DNA of 64,000 bases from Spirochaetaceae bacterium (GTDB lineage: Bacteria > Spirochaetota > Spirochaetia > Treponematales > Rectinemataceae). The notes beneath the pieces were generated by a model. The model saw nothing but the letters and a program-made list of their open reading frames with translations, searched no databases and was not told the DNA's origin. Position 1 is the first letter of the stretch, and the number at the start of each line of letters is the position of its first letter. Both the position numbers and the translations under genes were made by a program. The stretch lies in contig JANYKC010000095.1 in the NCBI GenBank assembly GCA_025358255.1, positions 186,001 to 250,000 on the forward strand, read 5' to 3'. Positions 15,992 through 23,656 of the stretch are shown in pieces.

Positions 15992-17497
15992 TTAAAGTCC
16001 GAAAATGTCCCTGAGCCTCAGGGCTTGGGCGGCCTCCCCGTCGAAACGGAGCCTGCCGCGCAAATAGGCGGTCTCGATCCTTCCCTTTCCGAGGAGTATC
16101 CCCGCCCAGGTGTCGGAATCGACCTTTATCGCCAGCATCGTCCGCTCCGGCAAGGGAGCCTCGAGGATCTCGAGCCTGCCCTTGGTGAAGCGCAGGAGGT
16201 AGGGCCCGCCGCCCTTGGCGGCGTCCGTGAGCACAAGGCCGATGTCGCCCTCGAAGCCCTCGGCCGCGGAAGGCCTGAAACGCTCGGCCAGGCCCAGGGT
16301 GAGCTCTCGGGAGCGCGCCCCGCTTCCCTTGGAGCTCCGCGCCCCGTTTCCCCCGATGGAAGCGAAAAACGCCGCCTTCTCGGCCCTGTCTTCCCTTCTC
16401 CGGCGCGCGGCGTAGAGCCAAGGGATGCCCGCGTCCAGCTCGTCCACGTAGACGGTCCGGCTTTCGCGGTCGGCCTTGGCGATGGCTATGTCCACAGCCA
16501 GGATATGTCGCCCCTCTTCCATGGACAGGCGCGCCCCCTCGCGGCCGAGCATCGCGGCGATGAAGTTCTTCGTTGAGCCCACAAAGCCGGCGGCCCAGTC
16601 ATTCTCCGCCTCGTAGCGCTTCCAGGAGCCTTCCGAGTAGACACTGACGGCCGGCCCCTCGATTATGCCGGTCGTGCCGCGGTTCACCGTGAGGACTCCG
16701 CGGGAGCCCGCGATGTCGAACCACTCGGTGTCGCCATAGTAGGGCGAAGGCAGGAGAAGTTCCTTGCCGTACTGGAATTCGCACTGGCCGTAGCGCTTGG
16801 GAGCGCGGTGCTTCCATTGCACGACGGCGGGGGAGTCGACGACGCCGTTGGTCTCGTCCACCCAGGCGCTCACCTTGTCAATCTCCCCGAGGAAGTACCA
16901 GGCGGAGGCCCACATGTGGTGCCCGTGGTCGAAGGTGTTGAGGCCCATGCCCGCCGCGAAGTCCCTGAGCCTCCAGGCCCAGGCGGAATCGGGGACTTCC
17001 CAGCCTCCCGACGCCCCACAGACCATCTTCATGCGGAGGCTGGATGGCTCGCCGATGGCACCTTCGTCCAAGAGCCTTTTTGCGAGCACCAGGGGCGGAT
17101 AGAAGGCGAAATTCTCGGCCACCTTGAGGAGCTTCCCGGCCTTCCTCGCCGCCCTGATCATGCGGTCTGCGCTCGCAAGGCTGGTAGCCATGGGCTTCTG
17201 CACCGAGACATGCTTCCCCGCCTCAAGGGCGCGGAGGGTGAACTCCTCATGGAGTCCCGTCGGGACTAGGACCTCGACCGCGTCGATTCCGGGGTCGGCC
17301 AATATCCCGTCATAGTTGTCAGTGGCCTTGGGAACGCCCCATTCCGACGCGCGTGAGCGTGCCGTCGCGATCGAGCTGTCACAGAGGACAGCCAACTCGG
17401 CGTCCGGATCGCCACGGTAGCCTGCCGCATGGAGGCCTGAGATGCGGCCGCAGCCGACGAAAGCCACTTTGATCTTCTTCAATCGCGCTCTCCTCAT
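15992..17497 (-). CDS. Gfo/Idh/MocA-family dehydrogenase fused to an SCP2-like domain
   Basis: 501 residues. Residues 1-125 are a Rossmann fold (V-A-F-V-G-C-G-R-I-S-G-L-H, then V-L-V-P-T-G-L-H and the catalytic-site motif V-Q-K-P-M-A, where most members have E-K-P). Residues 126-370 form the alpha/beta substrate domain with D-H-G-H-H-M-W. The last ~100 residues are separate: G-L-V-L-T-D, then Y-L-L-R-F-T-K-G-R-L, W-A-G-I-L-L-G-K-G and A-Y-L-R-G-R-L-R-F-D-G, the pattern of a sterol-carrier-protein-2 fold. Such dehydrogenases oxidise inositol or sugar hydroxyls with NAD(P). The ATG at 17497 overlaps the IolD-like stop (ATGA). The fusion is unusual; the SCP2-like part might bind a hydrophobic partner or mediate dimerisation. 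The Glu-to-Gln change next to the catalytic Lys deserves note. Confidence 0.83.
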   Translation of the reverse strand: MRRARLKKIKVAFVGCGRISGLHAAGYRGDPDAELAVLCDSSIATARSRASEWGVPKATDNYDGILADPGIDAVEVLVPTGLHEEFTLRALEAGKHVSVQKPMATSLASADRMIRAARKAGKLLKVAENFAFYPPLVLAKRLLDEGAIGEPSSLRMKMVCGASGGWEVPDSAWAWRLRDFAAGMGLNTFDHGHHMWASAWYFLGEIDKVSAWVDETNGVVDSPAVVQWKHRAPKRYGQCEFQYGKELLLPSPYYGDTEWFDIAGSRGVLTVNRGTTGIIEGPAVSVYSEGSWKRYEAENDWAAGFVGSTKNFIAAMLGREGARLSMEEGRHILAVDIAIAKADRESRTVYVDELDAGIPWLYAARRRREDRAEKAAFFASIGGNGARSSKGSGARSRELTLGLAERFRPSAAEGFEGDIGLVLTDAAKGGGPYLLRFTKGRLEILEAPLPERTMLAIKVDSDTWAGILLGKGRIETAYLRGRLRFDGEAAQALRLRDIFGL

Positions 17498-19395
17498 TGG
17501 CCCAGGCGATGCTTTTCGGCCTGGACGGCGCCGCACCAGGGGCCGACATTCCAGTCTCCGTATGCGCCCAGGCCTCCGGCCTCGTCATCCCCCGAGTAGA
17601 CGTGCACATGGACGAGGCCGAGCCCCGGGAAGGCATGGGCGGCTTCAAGGGCGGCGAGCAGGGATGCCTTCGACGAACCGCCGCGGAAGCCGCGAAGGCC
17701 TGCGACGGAATCGGCCATCGCGGCATAGTCCACCTCCACCAGGTCATCGGTGCGGAAATCCGCGCCGTACTGGACGCGCTGGAGGCCCGAGATGGCCGCC
17801 ATGCGCCGGTTGTCGAAGAGCACGATCATGCCGCGCAGCCCGAGGGAGACCGCGTCCACGAGGACCTGGGGATTCATCATGAAGCTCCCGTCCCCCGTGA
17901 AGGCCACCGGATAGCGCGGTCTGTCGGCGATGGCGGAGGCAAGGAGGGCGGATACGGCGAAGCCCATATAGGAGGCGCCGGTCTCCGTGAAAGTGTCCCC
18001 ATGCAGGTCGTCCTCGACGAGCTGGAATCCGTTGGCCTGGACGTCGCCCGCGTCGAAATACTTGAGGGCGCCCTTCTGGGCGCAGAAGGCGGCCACCTGG
18101 GCGATCGCTGCCGGCTGGGTCAGGACCTCCTTCCCGAGCTTTGGATCCCTCAACGCCCCCATGGATCTCCGGGATGCCAGGAAAGCGTCCCATTCGCGGC
18201 GCTTCGCGGCGCAGGCAATAAACCAGCGAGTCGCCGAGCGCCCCTTGTCGACGCCCGCCGCGCGCAGGGCCGCCACGAGGCCGGCGGTGACCGCGGTGGC
18301 ATCCCCGACAAGGGGAATGGTCCTGTTGTAATGGCCCGCGTCCTCGGGCCTGGTGTTGATGGATATGAAGGCCTTCGCGCCTTTCCAGGCGGTGCCCGAG
18401 GAGTCCCACTGGCAGACGGCGCGCGCGCCGATCGCGATGACGAGGTCGGCCTCCGCCATTGCCGCGTTGCCCGACACCGAACCCTTGGAGCCGCCCACCG
18501 TCATGTTGCGCGGATGCGTCCCGGGGAGGATGCCGACAGCCTGGGGCCCGTGCACGTAGGCCGCGTCCGCGCGCTCGAGGAGCTCCGGGAGAAGCTTCCC
18601 CTCCGGTCCGGAATGCGCCAGGCCGAAGGCGCCGTTCCCGGTCTTGACGACGACGCGCTCCGATTCCGCGATGAGCCGGACGGCCTCGCGATAGGCGGCA
18701 TCGTTGGCCGGGGCGGTCTTCGCGAATTCCGGCGGCCTGGGCAGCTCATCGATGTTGAAGTCCGGCATGAGGCAGCCCTGGACGTTCATGGGAAGGAAGA
18801 GGTAGAAAGGCCTGGCCCCGGCGGGGTCGAAGACCGCCTGGGCGCCCCGCCTCAGCGCAGCTGGCAGGGCCCGGCCTGTGTGGAGGGAATAGGCGCTCCC
18901 CATCGTGGAGGCGATCTTCAGGAAGAGGGACTGCTCGGGTCGGGGGATCTGCTGCATGTTGTAGCCCTCGTCCTCCGTGGTCTCGTCGCCGAAGAGGTAA
19001 TACAGCCCTATGCCATCGGAGAGGCCCACGAGGGAGGCGGAAAGGGCCTGAAGGGCGCCGGGGCCGATGGAGGTGAAGACGGCCGCGGTTTCCCCGTAGC
19101 TCCGCTTGAGCGCGGCGGCCATATGGGAGGCCTCGATCTCGCTGCGCACGTTGTGCACCTTCACGAGGCCCTCGGCCGCGTAGGCGCGCAGGACCTCCCC
19201 CACCTCGGTGCTGCCATGCCCGAAGATGCCGACATACTTGCGCACCCCCTGCCTGAGGAGGCCGAGGACCAGGGCCTCCGAGACCGTGAGGTCCACGAAG
19301 CCCGCCAAGGCCCCGGAGGCGAGGGCGGCTTCCATGCCTCCGGCGACGGCGATCGCGCGGGCGCGGGCCGTCCTCTCCTCGATAGTCCGGCTCAT
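17494..19395 (-). CDS. IolD-like thiamine-diphosphate-dependent cyclic-dione hydrolase
   Basis: 633 residues, the usual length of IolD (3D-trihydroxycyclohexane-1,2-dione hydrolase), with the three domains of the acetolactate synthase fold. N-terminal PYR domain with G-I-F-G-H-G-S and the activating Glu in V-R-S-E-I-E-A-S-H; T-S-I-G-P-G-A near residue 112. C-terminal PP domain with the cofactor motif F-T-G-D-G-S-F-M-M-N running to V-L-F-D-N near residue 530. In inositol catabolism IolD opens the six-membered ring to 5-deoxyglucuronate. ATGA overlaps on both sides (with the RpiB-like gene before and the Gfo/Idh gene after) show tight coupling. It is a divergent member of the family, so the exact cyclic substrate is inferred. 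Confidence 0.82.
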   Translation of the reverse strand: MSRTIEERTARARAIAVAGGMEAALASGALAGFVDLTVSEALVLGLLRQGVRKYVGIFGHGSTEVGEVLRAYAAEGLVKVHNVRSEIEASHMAAALKRSYGETAAVFTSIGPGALQALSASLVGLSDGIGLYYLFGDETTEDEGYNMQQIPRPEQSLFLKIASTMGSAYSLHTGRALPAALRRGAQAVFDPAGARPFYLFLPMNVQGCLMPDFNIDELPRPPEFAKTAPANDAAYREAVRLIAESERVVVKTGNGAFGLAHSGPEGKLLPELLERADAAYVHGPQAVGILPGTHPRNMTVGGSKGSVSGNAAMAEADLVIAIGARAVCQWDSSGTAWKGAKAFISINTRPEDAGHYNRTIPLVGDATAVTAGLVAALRAAGVDKGRSATRWFIACAAKRREWDAFLASRRSMGALRDPKLGKEVLTQPAAIAQVAAFCAQKGALKYFDAGDVQANGFQLVEDDLHGDTFTETGASYMGFAVSALLASAIADRPRYPVAFTGDGSFMMNPQVLVDAVSLGLRGMIVLFDNRRMAAISGLQRVQYGADFRTDDLVEVDYAAMADSVAGLRGFRGGSSKASLLAALEAAHAFPGLGLVHVHVYSGDDEAGGLGAYGDWNVGPWCGAVQAEKHRLGQ

Positions 19396-20024
19396 GCCTT
19401 GTACCTCGCCTCAAGCGCCGCGGCCAGGGGCTTGTCCTCGATCGGCCCCGAAAAAACCAGGTCCCGCACGCCAGGGAAGCCCAAGGCCGGCAGGATGGCC
19501 GCGTCGGGCATGGATGCGACGATGTCGCCCATCGCGCGGTGCGACGCGGCCGAGACGTCGGCCAGGAGGAGGCGCGAGACGCGCTGCGGCTCCTTGCGTT
19601 TCTCCGGGTAGCCCGAGCCGGGCTCGGCGGAAAAGAGCGCGTCGAAGATGAGGCGGAGGTTGACGTCGGCGGCCCAGCCGTAGCCTTCATTGAGCGCAAG
19701 GCTCACGCAGGAACCGCCGTTGATCCGCGAGTACAGGAAGGCGTCCAAGGGACTGCGGAGGAGGCCGCAGACAATGCCGGGATACTGGAGGACGGAATTG
19801 AGGAAACCCTGCCCGGTCCCGCAGCCCCCCACGACAAGGTCCACCCGCCCAAGGTCGAGGAGGAGGGCAGCGAGGAAGCCCGTGTGGATGTAGGAAAGCT
19901 CGGGCGCCTCCCCTCCCCGCCTCATGCCGCAGTTCAGGATCTCGTGGCCGCGGCCGCCGAGGGCGGCGAGGATGTCGGCGTTCCGGTCGCCTGCGCTCGT
20001 CTCGTTGATCACCGCTATACGCAT
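19392..20024 (-). CDS. RpiB/LacAB-family sugar isomerase with C-terminal extension
   Basis: 210 residues. The RpiB core has the short N-terminal strand M-R-I-A-V-I-N-E, the motif V-V-G-G-C-G-T-G-Q-G-F near residue 67 (anion loop and catalytic Cys of RpiB, G-x-C-G-T-G-x-G) and S-L-A-L-N-E-G near residue 110. Typical RpiB has about 150 residues; here another 60 follow, as in RpiB-like isomerases that act on unusual substrates. Reaction: aldose-ketose interconversion. In this operon it could isomerise the IolD product (the IolB step) or a four-carbon intermediate. It lies four bases after the transketolase C-half stop and overlaps the IolD-like gene by ATGA. Confidence 0.82.
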   Translation of the reverse strand: MRIAVINETSAGDRNADILAALGGRGHEILNCGMRRGGEAPELSYIHTGFLAALLLDLGRVDLVVGGCGTGQGFLNSVLQYPGIVCGLLRSPLDAFLYSRINGGSCVSLALNEGYGWAADVNLRLIFDALFSAEPGSGYPEKRKEPQRVSRLLLADVSAASHRAMGDIVASMPDAAILPALGFPGVRDLVFSGPIEDKPLAAALEARYKA

Positions 20025-20028
20025 CGCT

Positions 20029-20991
20029 TCAAGCTCCTGTAGGGCCGCGCCCTGCGGCCAGCCTTCTCGCAGCCGCCGCTATTCCGCAGGCGTCGAGGCC
20101 ATATCGGGAAAAGATGAGGCCGTCATCGCCGGATTCCATGAAGACGTCGGGAAAACCGAGGCGGACGACCCTGCAGGGCGCCTCCTCGGCCAGGAGTTCG
20201 CAGACCGCCGCGCCTAGGCCCCCGATGACCGAGTGGTTTTCCACCGTGACAATGCGGCCGCATTCCCGGGCGGCGGCTGCCACGGCCTCCCCGTCCAGGG
20301 GCTTTACCGTCCCGAAATGGAGGACCCTCACCTTGAGGCCTTCGGCGGCCAGGAGGTCGGCGGCGGCCACAGCCCGGGCGCTCATCATGCCTTCCGAAAG
20401 GATGGCCACGTCGCCTGAGCTGCCCTTGCGCAAGACAGTGGCCTTTCCGAGGACGGGCCGGTATGCTGCATCGAAGATTGTTGGGACTTCGCAGCGGACG
20501 GTCCTGAGGTAGACGGGGCCGGGAAGGCGGGTGGCCAGCTCTGTCATGGCCCTGGTCTCCACCGAATCGGCTGGTGTCAGGATCGTCATGCCGGGCAAGG
20601 CGCGCATCACGGCCAGGTCCTCGATGGAGGAATGGGTTGCGCCGCCCCGACCGGAGGGAAGGCCGCCGTAGGAGCCGTTGAGCTTGACGGGAAGGCCCGT
20701 GTGGGCCACCGACACCCGGATCTGGTCGAGGGCGCGGGTGGCAAGGAAGACGGCAAAGGCGGAGACCCAGGGGATGTAGCCACAGGAGGCCAAGCCCGCG
20801 GCCACGCCGATCGCATTGGCCTCCGCGATGCCCATCTCGTAAAAGCGATGGGGATAGGCCGCCCGGAACAGCGAGGTCTGGGTCGAGGTGCAGACGTCCG
20901 GATCGAGGACGACCATTTCGGGAAACAGCGGCGCGAACTCGACAAGGGCCTTTCCAAAGGCGAGGCGGGGCGCGACCATCTCATCGATCAT
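20029..20991 (-). CDS. Transketolase, C-terminal subunit (PYR and C-terminal domains)
   Basis: 320 residues, the C-terminal half of a split transketolase. The pyrimidine-binding domain carries the activating Glu in Y-E-M-G-I-A-E-A-N (near residue 62) and S-G-R-G-G-A-T-H-S-S-I-E-D near residue 120. The C-terminal regulatory domain has I-V-T-V-E-N-H-S-V-I-G-G-L-G near residue 255. With the N-half it transfers two-carbon ketol units from a ketose to an aldose via thiamine diphosphate. The ATG at 20991 overlaps the N-subunit stop (ATGA), so both are made in equal amounts. Its position in a catabolic operon, not with central pentose-phosphate genes, implies a dedicated substrate. Confidence 0.92.
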   Translation of the reverse strand: MIDEMVAPRLAFGKALVEFAPLFPEMVVLDPDVCTSTQTSLFRAAYPHRFYEMGIAEANAIGVAAGLASCGYIPWVSAFAVFLATRALDQIRVSVAHTGLPVKLNGSYGGLPSGRGGATHSSIEDLAVMRALPGMTILTPADSVETRAMTELATRLPGPVYLRTVRCEVPTIFDAAYRPVLGKATVLRKGSSGDVAILSEGMMSARAVAAADLLAAEGLKVRVLHFGTVKPLDGEAVAAAARECGRIVTVENHSVIGGLGAAVCELLAEEAPCRVVRLGFPDVFMESGDDGLIFSRYGLDACGIAAAARRLAAGRGPTGA

Positions 20992-21842
20992 AGGGCGAGC
21001 TCCTTCATCGCGGCAGCGAACTCGGCGTCGTTGGGCGCCTTGCCATGCCATTCATAGCGGCCCTCCATGAAAGAGACGCCTTTGCCCTTGACCGTCCTTG
21101 CGATGACGGCGACGGGGCCGCCCGAGGAATCAGCGCGCGCCTTTTCAAGGGCGCCGCAGAGGCCCTCCATGTCGTGGCCATCGACCTCGATGCAAGCCCA
21201 GCCGAAACTCCGCCACTTGGCCCCGAGGGGTTCCAGGCCCACGGCATCGGCTGTCGTCGAGGCGAGCTGGACCGAATTGGCGTCGATGATGGCGACAAGC
21301 CGGGGGAGCTTCCGCGCGCCGGCGAAGAGGGCCGCCTCCCATACCTGCCCTTCCTGGAGCTCCCCGTCACCCAACAGGACGAAGGTCGCAAAGGAAGCCA
21401 GGGCGGGATTCGCCTGGGCGGCAAGGGCCATGCCGATTCCGCAGGAAAGGCCCTGGCCAAGGGAGCCTGTCGAGATGTCCACGCCCGGGCAGGTGAGCAT
21501 GTCGGGGTGGGCCTGGAGCCTGGAGCCAAGGCTGTCAAAGCTCGAAAGCTCCTCGAGCGGGAAATAGCCGCGCAGCGCTAATGCTGCGTAAAATCCGGGG
21601 CTCGCATGCCCCTTTGACAGGATGAAGCGGTCCCGGGTCGGCTTGGCCGGGTCGGCGGCTTCGATCGAGCGCAGGATCCTGAAGTAGAGGGCTATGAGGA
21701 TATCCGCTTCCGAGAGGGAGCCGCCAGTATGGCCCATCCCAGCCCGATGCGTCGTTTCGAGGATGAGTCGGCGTAGCTCTAGGGCCTTTGCCTTGAGTGC
21801 CGGAATTCCATAGTCAGGGCTTTTGCCTGCCTCAGGACTCAT
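20988..21842 (-). CDS. Transketolase, N-terminal subunit (PP domain)
   Basis: 284 residues, the N-terminal half of a split transketolase. Visible motifs: G-H-T-G-G-S-L-S near residue 38, S-K-G-H-A-S-P near residue 76, and the thiamine-diphosphate/Mg2+ motif L-L-G-D-G-E-L-Q-E-G-Q-V-W-E running to I-D-A-N near residue 180. It is the first gene of the operon. The ATG at 21842 is supported by AAAGGAGC seven bases upstream; the longer reading to 21878 would run into the promoter. The promoter and its overlapping palindrome lie directly upstream, facing the IclR regulator gene. Confidence 0.92.
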   Translation of the reverse strand: MSPEAGKSPDYGIPALKAKALELRRLILETTHRAGMGHTGGSLSEADILIALYFRILRSIEAADPAKPTRDRFILSKGHASPGFYAALALRGYFPLEELSSFDSLGSRLQAHPDMLTCPGVDISTGSLGQGLSCGIGMALAAQANPALASFATFVLLGDGELQEGQVWEAALFAGARKLPRLVAIIDANSVQLASTTADAVGLEPLGAKWRSFGWACIEVDGHDMEGLCGALEKARADSSGGPVAVIARTVKGKGVSFMEGRYEWHGKAPNDAEFAAAMKELAL

Positions 21843-21863
21843 ATAATGCTCCTTTAGTTGTGT

Positions 21864-21892
21864 ATTATGCAATATCATTGTGCATATGTCAA
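21864..21892 (-). promoter_or_regulatory. Promoter of the seven-gene catabolic operon
   Basis: On the minus strand the consensus TTGACA (21887-21892), a 17-base spacer and CATAAT (21864-21869). The first gene starts 22 bases downstream with its own Shine-Dalgarno sequence. Confidence 0.75.
21866..21886. promoter_or_regulatory. Probable IclR-type operator
   Basis: TATGCA (21866-21871) and TGCATA (21881-21886), inverted arms with a 9-base AT-rich centre. The palindrome occupies the spacer and -10 of the operon promoter, so a bound protein would exclude RNA polymerase. The adjacent divergent IclR-family gene is the natural candidate. Confidence 0.6.
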
Positions 21893-21903
21893 CATTATTT
21901 CCA

Positions 21904-21932
21904 TTGCCCTAGGGAAGCGCCCAGCCTATAGT
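21904..21932 (+). promoter_or_regulatory. Promoter of the IclR-cupin pair, leaderless
   Basis: TTGCCC (21904-21909), a 17-base spacer, TATAGT (21927-21932); the IclR gene ATG follows after six bases with no room for a Shine-Dalgarno sequence. The start is 12-40 bases from the operator, so autoregulation is possible. Confidence 0.6.
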
Positions 21933-21938
21933 CGTTCC

Positions 21939-22745
21939 ATGCCCAAGCGCGACGTAACCATGGTCCAATCGGTGGATCGAGCCCTGAGTCTTCTCCTGAA
22001 GATCGCCGACCACCCTGAGGCGAAGTTCGGCCTAGGCGAACTATCGGAATTCCTGGATATCGATAAAAGCTCGGTCTTTCGCCTCCTTACGACCCTCGCC
22101 GGGTACGGCCTGGTGCGCCAAGACAAAGGGAAGAAGGGCTACCTCCTCGGCTTCGGCATCTATTCCCTGGCGGCTGCCCTCCGAGAGCAGATGAAGATCA
22201 CCGACCTCGCCTCGCCCTACCTGAAACGGCTCGCCCTGAATACCCAGGAAAACGCCCACCTGGCCGTCCGCTCGGGCACCAGGGCCGTCTTCATTGACCG
22301 AGAAAGGGCGACCAAGACCATTGCCGCGAACACCAACATCGGGGATTCGGAAGACCTCTATTGCACCGCCGTCGGGAAATGCCTCATCTGCGACCTCGAT
22401 GAGGAGCGCCTCATGGCCCTCCTGTCAGGCGTCGAGCTCACAAAATACACGGAGAGGACGATCACCGACCCCGCCGCCCTCGCAAGGGAGCTGGCCAAGG
22501 TGCGCGAAGGGGGCTATGCGATAGACCAGGAAGAGTACGAGGCCCATGTTGTCTGCCTGGCCGCGCCCCTGTACAATTTCGAGGGAAGGGTGGAGGCTGC
22601 CATCGGCGTCTCGGGACCCAGGGAAAGGGTGGAGGCTGAACTGGATTTTTTTGTGGCCGAAATCAAGCGGGCGGGGTCGGAGATCAGCGCCCTCCTCGGT
22701 GGGGCGCGCCGCGCGAGCCGCGGCGAAAGCAAGGAGGGGAGATGA
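21939..22745 (+). CDS. IclR-family transcriptional regulator
   Basis: 268 residues. N-terminal winged helix-turn-helix (V-Q-S-V-D-R-A-L-S-L-L, F-L-D-I-D-K-S-S-V-F-R-L-L-T-T-L, Y-G-L-V-R-Q-D) and a C-terminal effector domain with H-L-A-V-R-S-G, C-T-A-V-G-K-C and Y-A-I-D-Q-E-E-Y near residue 190, all typical of IclR proteins that sense aromatic or sugar-acid ligands. It is divergent from the catabolic operon, with a 96-base shared control region containing a palindrome, and is therefore its probable repressor. The cupin gene starts within its stop codon (ATGA). The first ATG of the open frame, at 21858, would place the N-terminus in the operator; ATG 21939 gives the normal family start. Confidence 0.92.
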   Translation: MPKRDVTMVQSVDRALSLLLKIADHPEAKFGLGELSEFLDIDKSSVFRLLTTLAGYGLVRQDKGKKGYLLGFGIYSLAAALREQMKITDLASPYLKRLALNTQENAHLAVRSGTRAVFIDRERATKTIAANTNIGDSEDLYCTAVGKCLICDLDEERLMALLSGVELTKYTERTITDPAALARELAKVREGGYAIDQEEYEAHVVCLAAPLYNFEGRVEAAIGVSGPRERVEAELDFFVAEIKRAGSEISALLGGARRASRGESKEGR

Positions 22746-23278
22746 AAGACATGATCCTGGATGAGGTGGCACGTTTCTGGCGCGTCATAAAGCTCCGGCC
22801 TTTCCGGAAGACCGAGGGCGTGTCCTTCGACATAGTGCCCATGGAAGTCCTGCCGAGGATCGACGGCATCGACCGCGTGATCCATCGCCACGGCGCCTTC
22901 TCGCCAGGATCCGTAGGCGATGTGGACCGCCCCTGGTACATCCATCACCACCAGGAGGACAATCTCCTCGTGCTCCAGGGCGAGAGGACAGCGGAGATCT
23001 ATAGCCTCGAGTACGGCAGTGTCGAGACCTTCGTCGCGACACCGGACCGCATTGTCCATAATGGCAAGGTGATCCACGAAGGCGCGGCGATGGTGGTCTG
23101 GCCCTGCGAGGTCTTCCATCGGATCAGGTCAGGCGCGGAAGGCTCCGCATCCCTCAACTTCGCGGTTCGCCACCCGGGCTTCGACATCAAGACGGCCTTC
23201 GACGTCTACGACCTGGACACGGTGACAGGCAAGAACCGGGTGATCAGGGAGGGGAAGCTGGACCAGTTTCCGAGCTGA
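22742..23278 (+). CDS. Cupin-domain protein coupled to the IclR regulator
   Basis: 178 residues, one cupin barrel. The metal-site motif is H-H-H-Q-E-D-N-L-L-V-L-Q-G-E (about residues 66-79), with the second motif W-P-C-E-V-F-H-R-I near residue 122. The start overlaps the IclR stop, so the two are co-made. In inositol catabolism the IolB isomerase is also cupin-like, but IolB has two cupin halves and about 270 residues; this protein is shorter and cannot be called IolB. It may isomerise, epimerise or bind a pathway intermediate or the inducer. No signal peptide, so cytoplasmic. Confidence 0.75.
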   Translation: MKDMILDEVARFWRVIKLRPFRKTEGVSFDIVPMEVLPRIDGIDRVIHRHGAFSPGSVGDVDRPWYIHHHQEDNLLVLQGERTAEIYSLEYGSVETFVATPDRIVHNGKVIHEGAAMVVWPCEVFHRIRSGAEGSASLNFAVRHPGFDIKTAFDVYDLDTVTGKNRVIREGKLDQFPS

Positions 23279-23304
23279 ATGGGGCGCGGCCGGGACGGAA
23301 GGAT

Positions 23305-23607
23305 TCAACGAAGGGCGTTGACGAGGAGGGCCACGATGCCGACAAAGGCCAGGCCCACGGCAAGGTATACCCAGACGGGAAGTGGCCCCGCCGGAACCGG
23401 CGGGGCCTTGAAGGGCTCCGGCGCCGCGGTGGCACGCTCGGCATAGCCGCAGACGGGGCAGCCGAAATCGAAATCCTTCACTTCGCCGGAGTAGTCGCAT
23501 TTGGGGCATTTCACTGAGTTGAAGAAGCGGCCGCAGTTCCTGCAGACCTTGTCGTTCCGCCTGACCTCGGCACCGCAGTTTTCGCAAAAATAGCGGGGGG
23601 GGTTCAC
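23305..23607 (-). CDS. Membrane-anchored double zinc-ribbon protein
   Basis: 100 residues from a GTG at 23607. The first 55 hold four Cys pairs (C-E-N-C, C-R-N-C, C-P-K-C, C-P-V-C) forming two treble-clef zinc ribbons. A Pro/Ala-rich linker follows, and then one C-terminal membrane helix (about residues 77-97). The protein is a tail-anchored zinc-ribbon of unknown role. It lies convergent to the cupin gene with 26 bases between. The start has only a weak ribosome-binding site. Confidence 0.6.
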   Translation of the reverse strand: MNPPRYFCENCGAEVRRNDKVCRNCGRFFNSVKCPKCDYSGEVKDFDFGCPVCGYAERATAAPEPFKAPPVPAGPLPVWVYLAVGLAFVGIVALLVNALR

Positions 23608-23656
23608 CAGGATGCGCCCTTGAGGGCGGACTTGCCCGGGTGCATCCCTATCGTTG

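Noticed and set aside
17497-19611. 704-residue plus-strand open frame
   Set aside because: Exact antisense shadow of the IolD-like and RpiB-like genes; no start signal and no recognisable motif.
13088-21842. Two rounds of transketolase giving malonate semialdehyde, as in the sulfoquinovose transketolase route
   Set aside because: After the first round the four-carbon product isomerises to 4-hydroxyacetoacetate, whose carbon next to the ketone is CH2, so a second transketolase cut cannot leave an aldehyde. Only a single round ending in malate semialdehyde is chemically sensible for an inositol-derived substrate.
22742-23278. Cupin called as IolB (5-deoxyglucuronate isomerase)
   Set aside because: Only one cupin domain and 178 residues, against about 270 in IolB; similarity is limited to generic cupin motifs.
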